DNA of 7,950 nucleotides from Sphingomonas sp. (GTDB lineage: Bacteria > Pseudomonadota > Alphaproteobacteria > Sphingomonadales > Sphingomonadaceae). Both the position numbers and the translations under genes were made by a program. Below, one piece after another: positions 6,821 to 7,950 of this stretch. Position 1 is the first letter of the stretch; each line of letters begins with the position of its first letter. The stretch covers positions 1 to 7,950 of the forward strand of contig PNLG01000322.1 of the NCBI GenBank assembly GCA_013822915.1, given 5' to 3'. The notes below the pieces were generated by a model that saw only the letters and a list, made by a program, of their open reading frames with translations, ran no database searches and was not told the origin of the DNA.

Positions 6821-6893
6821 CCACCCACCCATTGCGGGCATGTGATGTTCATTGCTCCCTCATCATATGGTGCTATGCGGTTATGGTGGGTGG
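6821..6893. repeat. Nine-base inverted repeat in the divergent intergenic region
   Basis: CCACCCACC (6821-6829) is the exact reverse complement of GGTGGGTGG (6885-6893), with 55 bases between the arms. It sits between the divergent exporter and phaZ starts, where a regulator contacting both promoters could bind; a long hairpin is the alternative. The arms flank the putative phaZ promoter. No known regulator site is recognised. Confidence 0.35.
6852..6879 (+). promoter_or_regulatory. Candidate phaZ promoter
   Basis: TTGCTC (6852-6857) and TATGCG (6874-6879) are spaced by 16 bases, with a TG one base before the second box (6871-6872) as in extended -10 promoters. It would start transcription about 40 bases before the phaZ ATG, within the right arm of the inverted repeat. 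The match is moderate and was judged by eye. Confidence 0.3.
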
Positions 6894-6925
6894 CGGTTAA
6901 CCCTGCCCACCGAGGGGGATATTTG

Positions 6926-7950
6926 ATGCTGTACGACGCGTATGAAGTGCAAAAATCGATGTTTGCGGGGGCAAGCGCGATGGCCAATTTTGGCGCAGGC
7001 GTCCTCCAAAATCCTTCAAACCCCTTTGCCTATTTCGGGGGTGGTCCGATCCTTGCCTCGGCGCTGGAGGTATTCGCCCATGCAGCCGCCCCGCGCGGCA
7101 AGCCCGAATTCGCGCTTGACCGGACGGTGATTGACGGTCGCGAGGTTGCGGTTGTCGAGCAGGTGGCGATGCGGCTGCCCTTTGGCCAGTTGAAGCGTTT
7201 TGCGCGCGATGGCGTCGAGCAGGGGCCAAAGCTGCTGATCGTCGCGCCGATGTCGGGGCATTATGCCACGCTGCTGCGCGGCACGGTGGAACGGATGCTG
7301 CCCTTTGCCGATGTTTACATCACCGACTGGCGCGACGCAAAGCTGGTGCCGATGTCGGACGGCAAGTTCGACCTTGACGATTATATCGACTATCTGATTG
7401 CGTTCCTTGAACATATCGGCCCGAATGAAGGCGCAGGCGGCACTCATATGTTGGCGGTGTGCCAGCCATCGGTGCCCTGCTATGCGGTTGCCTGCCTGAT
7501 GGAGGCGGACAAGCACCCCTGTCGCCCCAAAACGCTGACGATGATGGGCGGGCCGATCGACACGCGCGAGGCACCGACCGCCGTGAACACGCTGGCGACC
7601 AAGCGTCCGCATGCCTGGTTTGAACAAAATGTGATTGCGACCGTGCCGATGACCTATACGGGGGCGGGGCGCAAAGTCTATCCGGGCTTTTTGCAATTGG
7701 CCGGGTTCATGTCGATGAATCTGGGCAGTCATATGATTTCGCACTGGGAAATGTTCAAACATCTGGTGCAGGGTGACGGCGAAAGTGCTGACGCGACCAA
7801 GGATTTTTATGAGGAATATCGCTCCGTCTGCGACATGACGGCGGAGTTTTATTTGCAAACGATCGACGTGGTGTTTCAACGCCATGCAATTGCCAACGGC
7901 ACCTATATGCATCGCGGCCGCCCGGTCGATCCGGGCGCGATTACCGACAT
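6926..7950 (+). CDS. phaZ: Intracellular polyhydroxyalkanoate (PHB) depolymerase, C-terminus missing
   Basis: The product hydrolyses stored polyhydroxybutyrate at the granule surface, releasing hydroxybutyrate for reuse. The frame is open from ATG 6926 through 341 codons to the window edge. The start MLYDAYEVQ is the family N-terminus and follows GAGGGGGA at 6912-6919. The APMSGHYATLLRGTVE segment (from Ala107) and the TDWRDAKLVP segment are typical of the alpha/beta-hydrolase fold of this family and of PHA synthase relatives. The nucleophile elbow is LAVCQPSVP, with Cys179 as the predicted catalytic residue; intracellular PhaZ enzymes of the Cupriavidus type use a cysteine here rather than the serine of extracellular depolymerases. 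Full-length relatives run to about 400-430 residues, so roughly the last 60-90, including the catalytic His and probably the Asp, lie beyond the window. No PHA synthase or phasin gene is visible. Confidence 0.92.
   Translation, partial: MLYDAYEVQKSMFAGASAMANFGAGVLQNPSNPFAYFGGGPILASALEVFAHAAAPRGKPEFALDRTVIDGREVAVVEQVAMRLPFGQLKRFARDGVEQGPKLLIVAPMSGHYATLLRGTVERMLPFADVYITDWRDAKLVPMSDGKFDLDDYIDYLIAFLEHIGPNEGAGGTHMLAVCQPSVPCYAVACLMEADKHPCRPKTLTMMGGPIDTREAPTAVNTLATKRPHAWFEQNVIATVPMTYTGAGRKVYPGFLQLAGFMSMNLGSHMISHWEMFKHLVQGDGESADATKDFYEEYRSVCDMTAEFYLQTIDVVFQRHAIANGTYMHRGRPVDPGAITD

Noticed and set aside
7016..7912. Minus-strand open frame of 298 codons opposite phaZ
   Set aside because: The plus strand encodes a clear PHB depolymerase with family N-terminus and Cys nucleophile elbow; the minus frame has no recognisable domain.

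Overview
The window looks like the chromosome of a GC-rich alphaproteobacterium, most plausibly a sphingomonad. I infer this from codon use, the RNase R and GlpD sequence style and the gene mix; no rRNA or other taxonomic marker is present. Nothing resembles an insertion sequence, integrase, tRNA, CRISPR array or prophage.

Layout: (1) Bases 1-176, minus strand, hold the first 58 codons of a glycerol-3-phosphate dehydrogenase (glpD), divergent from (2) a complete RNase R gene (rnr, 278-2533, plus strand). (3) From 2565 to 3750, minus strand, comes a two-gene segment visibly lower in GC than its surroundings. It holds a 330-residue two-helix membrane protein with a coiled coil and a C-terminal GAF-like domain, followed 37 bases later by a 51-residue, highly charged small protein with a strong ribosome binding site. 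(4) Upstream on the same strand lie a saccharopine-dehydrogenase-like NAD(P)-binding protein (3791-4948) and an MsbA-related ABC exporter (4967-6742), 18 bases apart and surely co-transcribed. (5) A divergent intergenic region (6743-6925) separates the exporter from a plus-strand intracellular polyhydroxyalkanoate depolymerase (phaZ, 6926 to the window edge), which is cut off before its C-terminus.

How the genes may work together: glpD and phaZ are central carbon and storage metabolism, and rnr is RNA turnover. The exporter and the reductase-like protein plausibly act on a lipid or other envelope compound, but that is inference. All four minus-strand genes from 6742 down to 2565 are separated by only 18-40 bases, so the low-GC pair could be read through from the exporter promoter.

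The best candidate for something undescribed is the membrane GAF protein plus its small downstream partner. It has a sensor-like architecture, atypical base composition and no recognisable neighbours of a known defence or signalling system. I cannot assign it a function from sequence alone.
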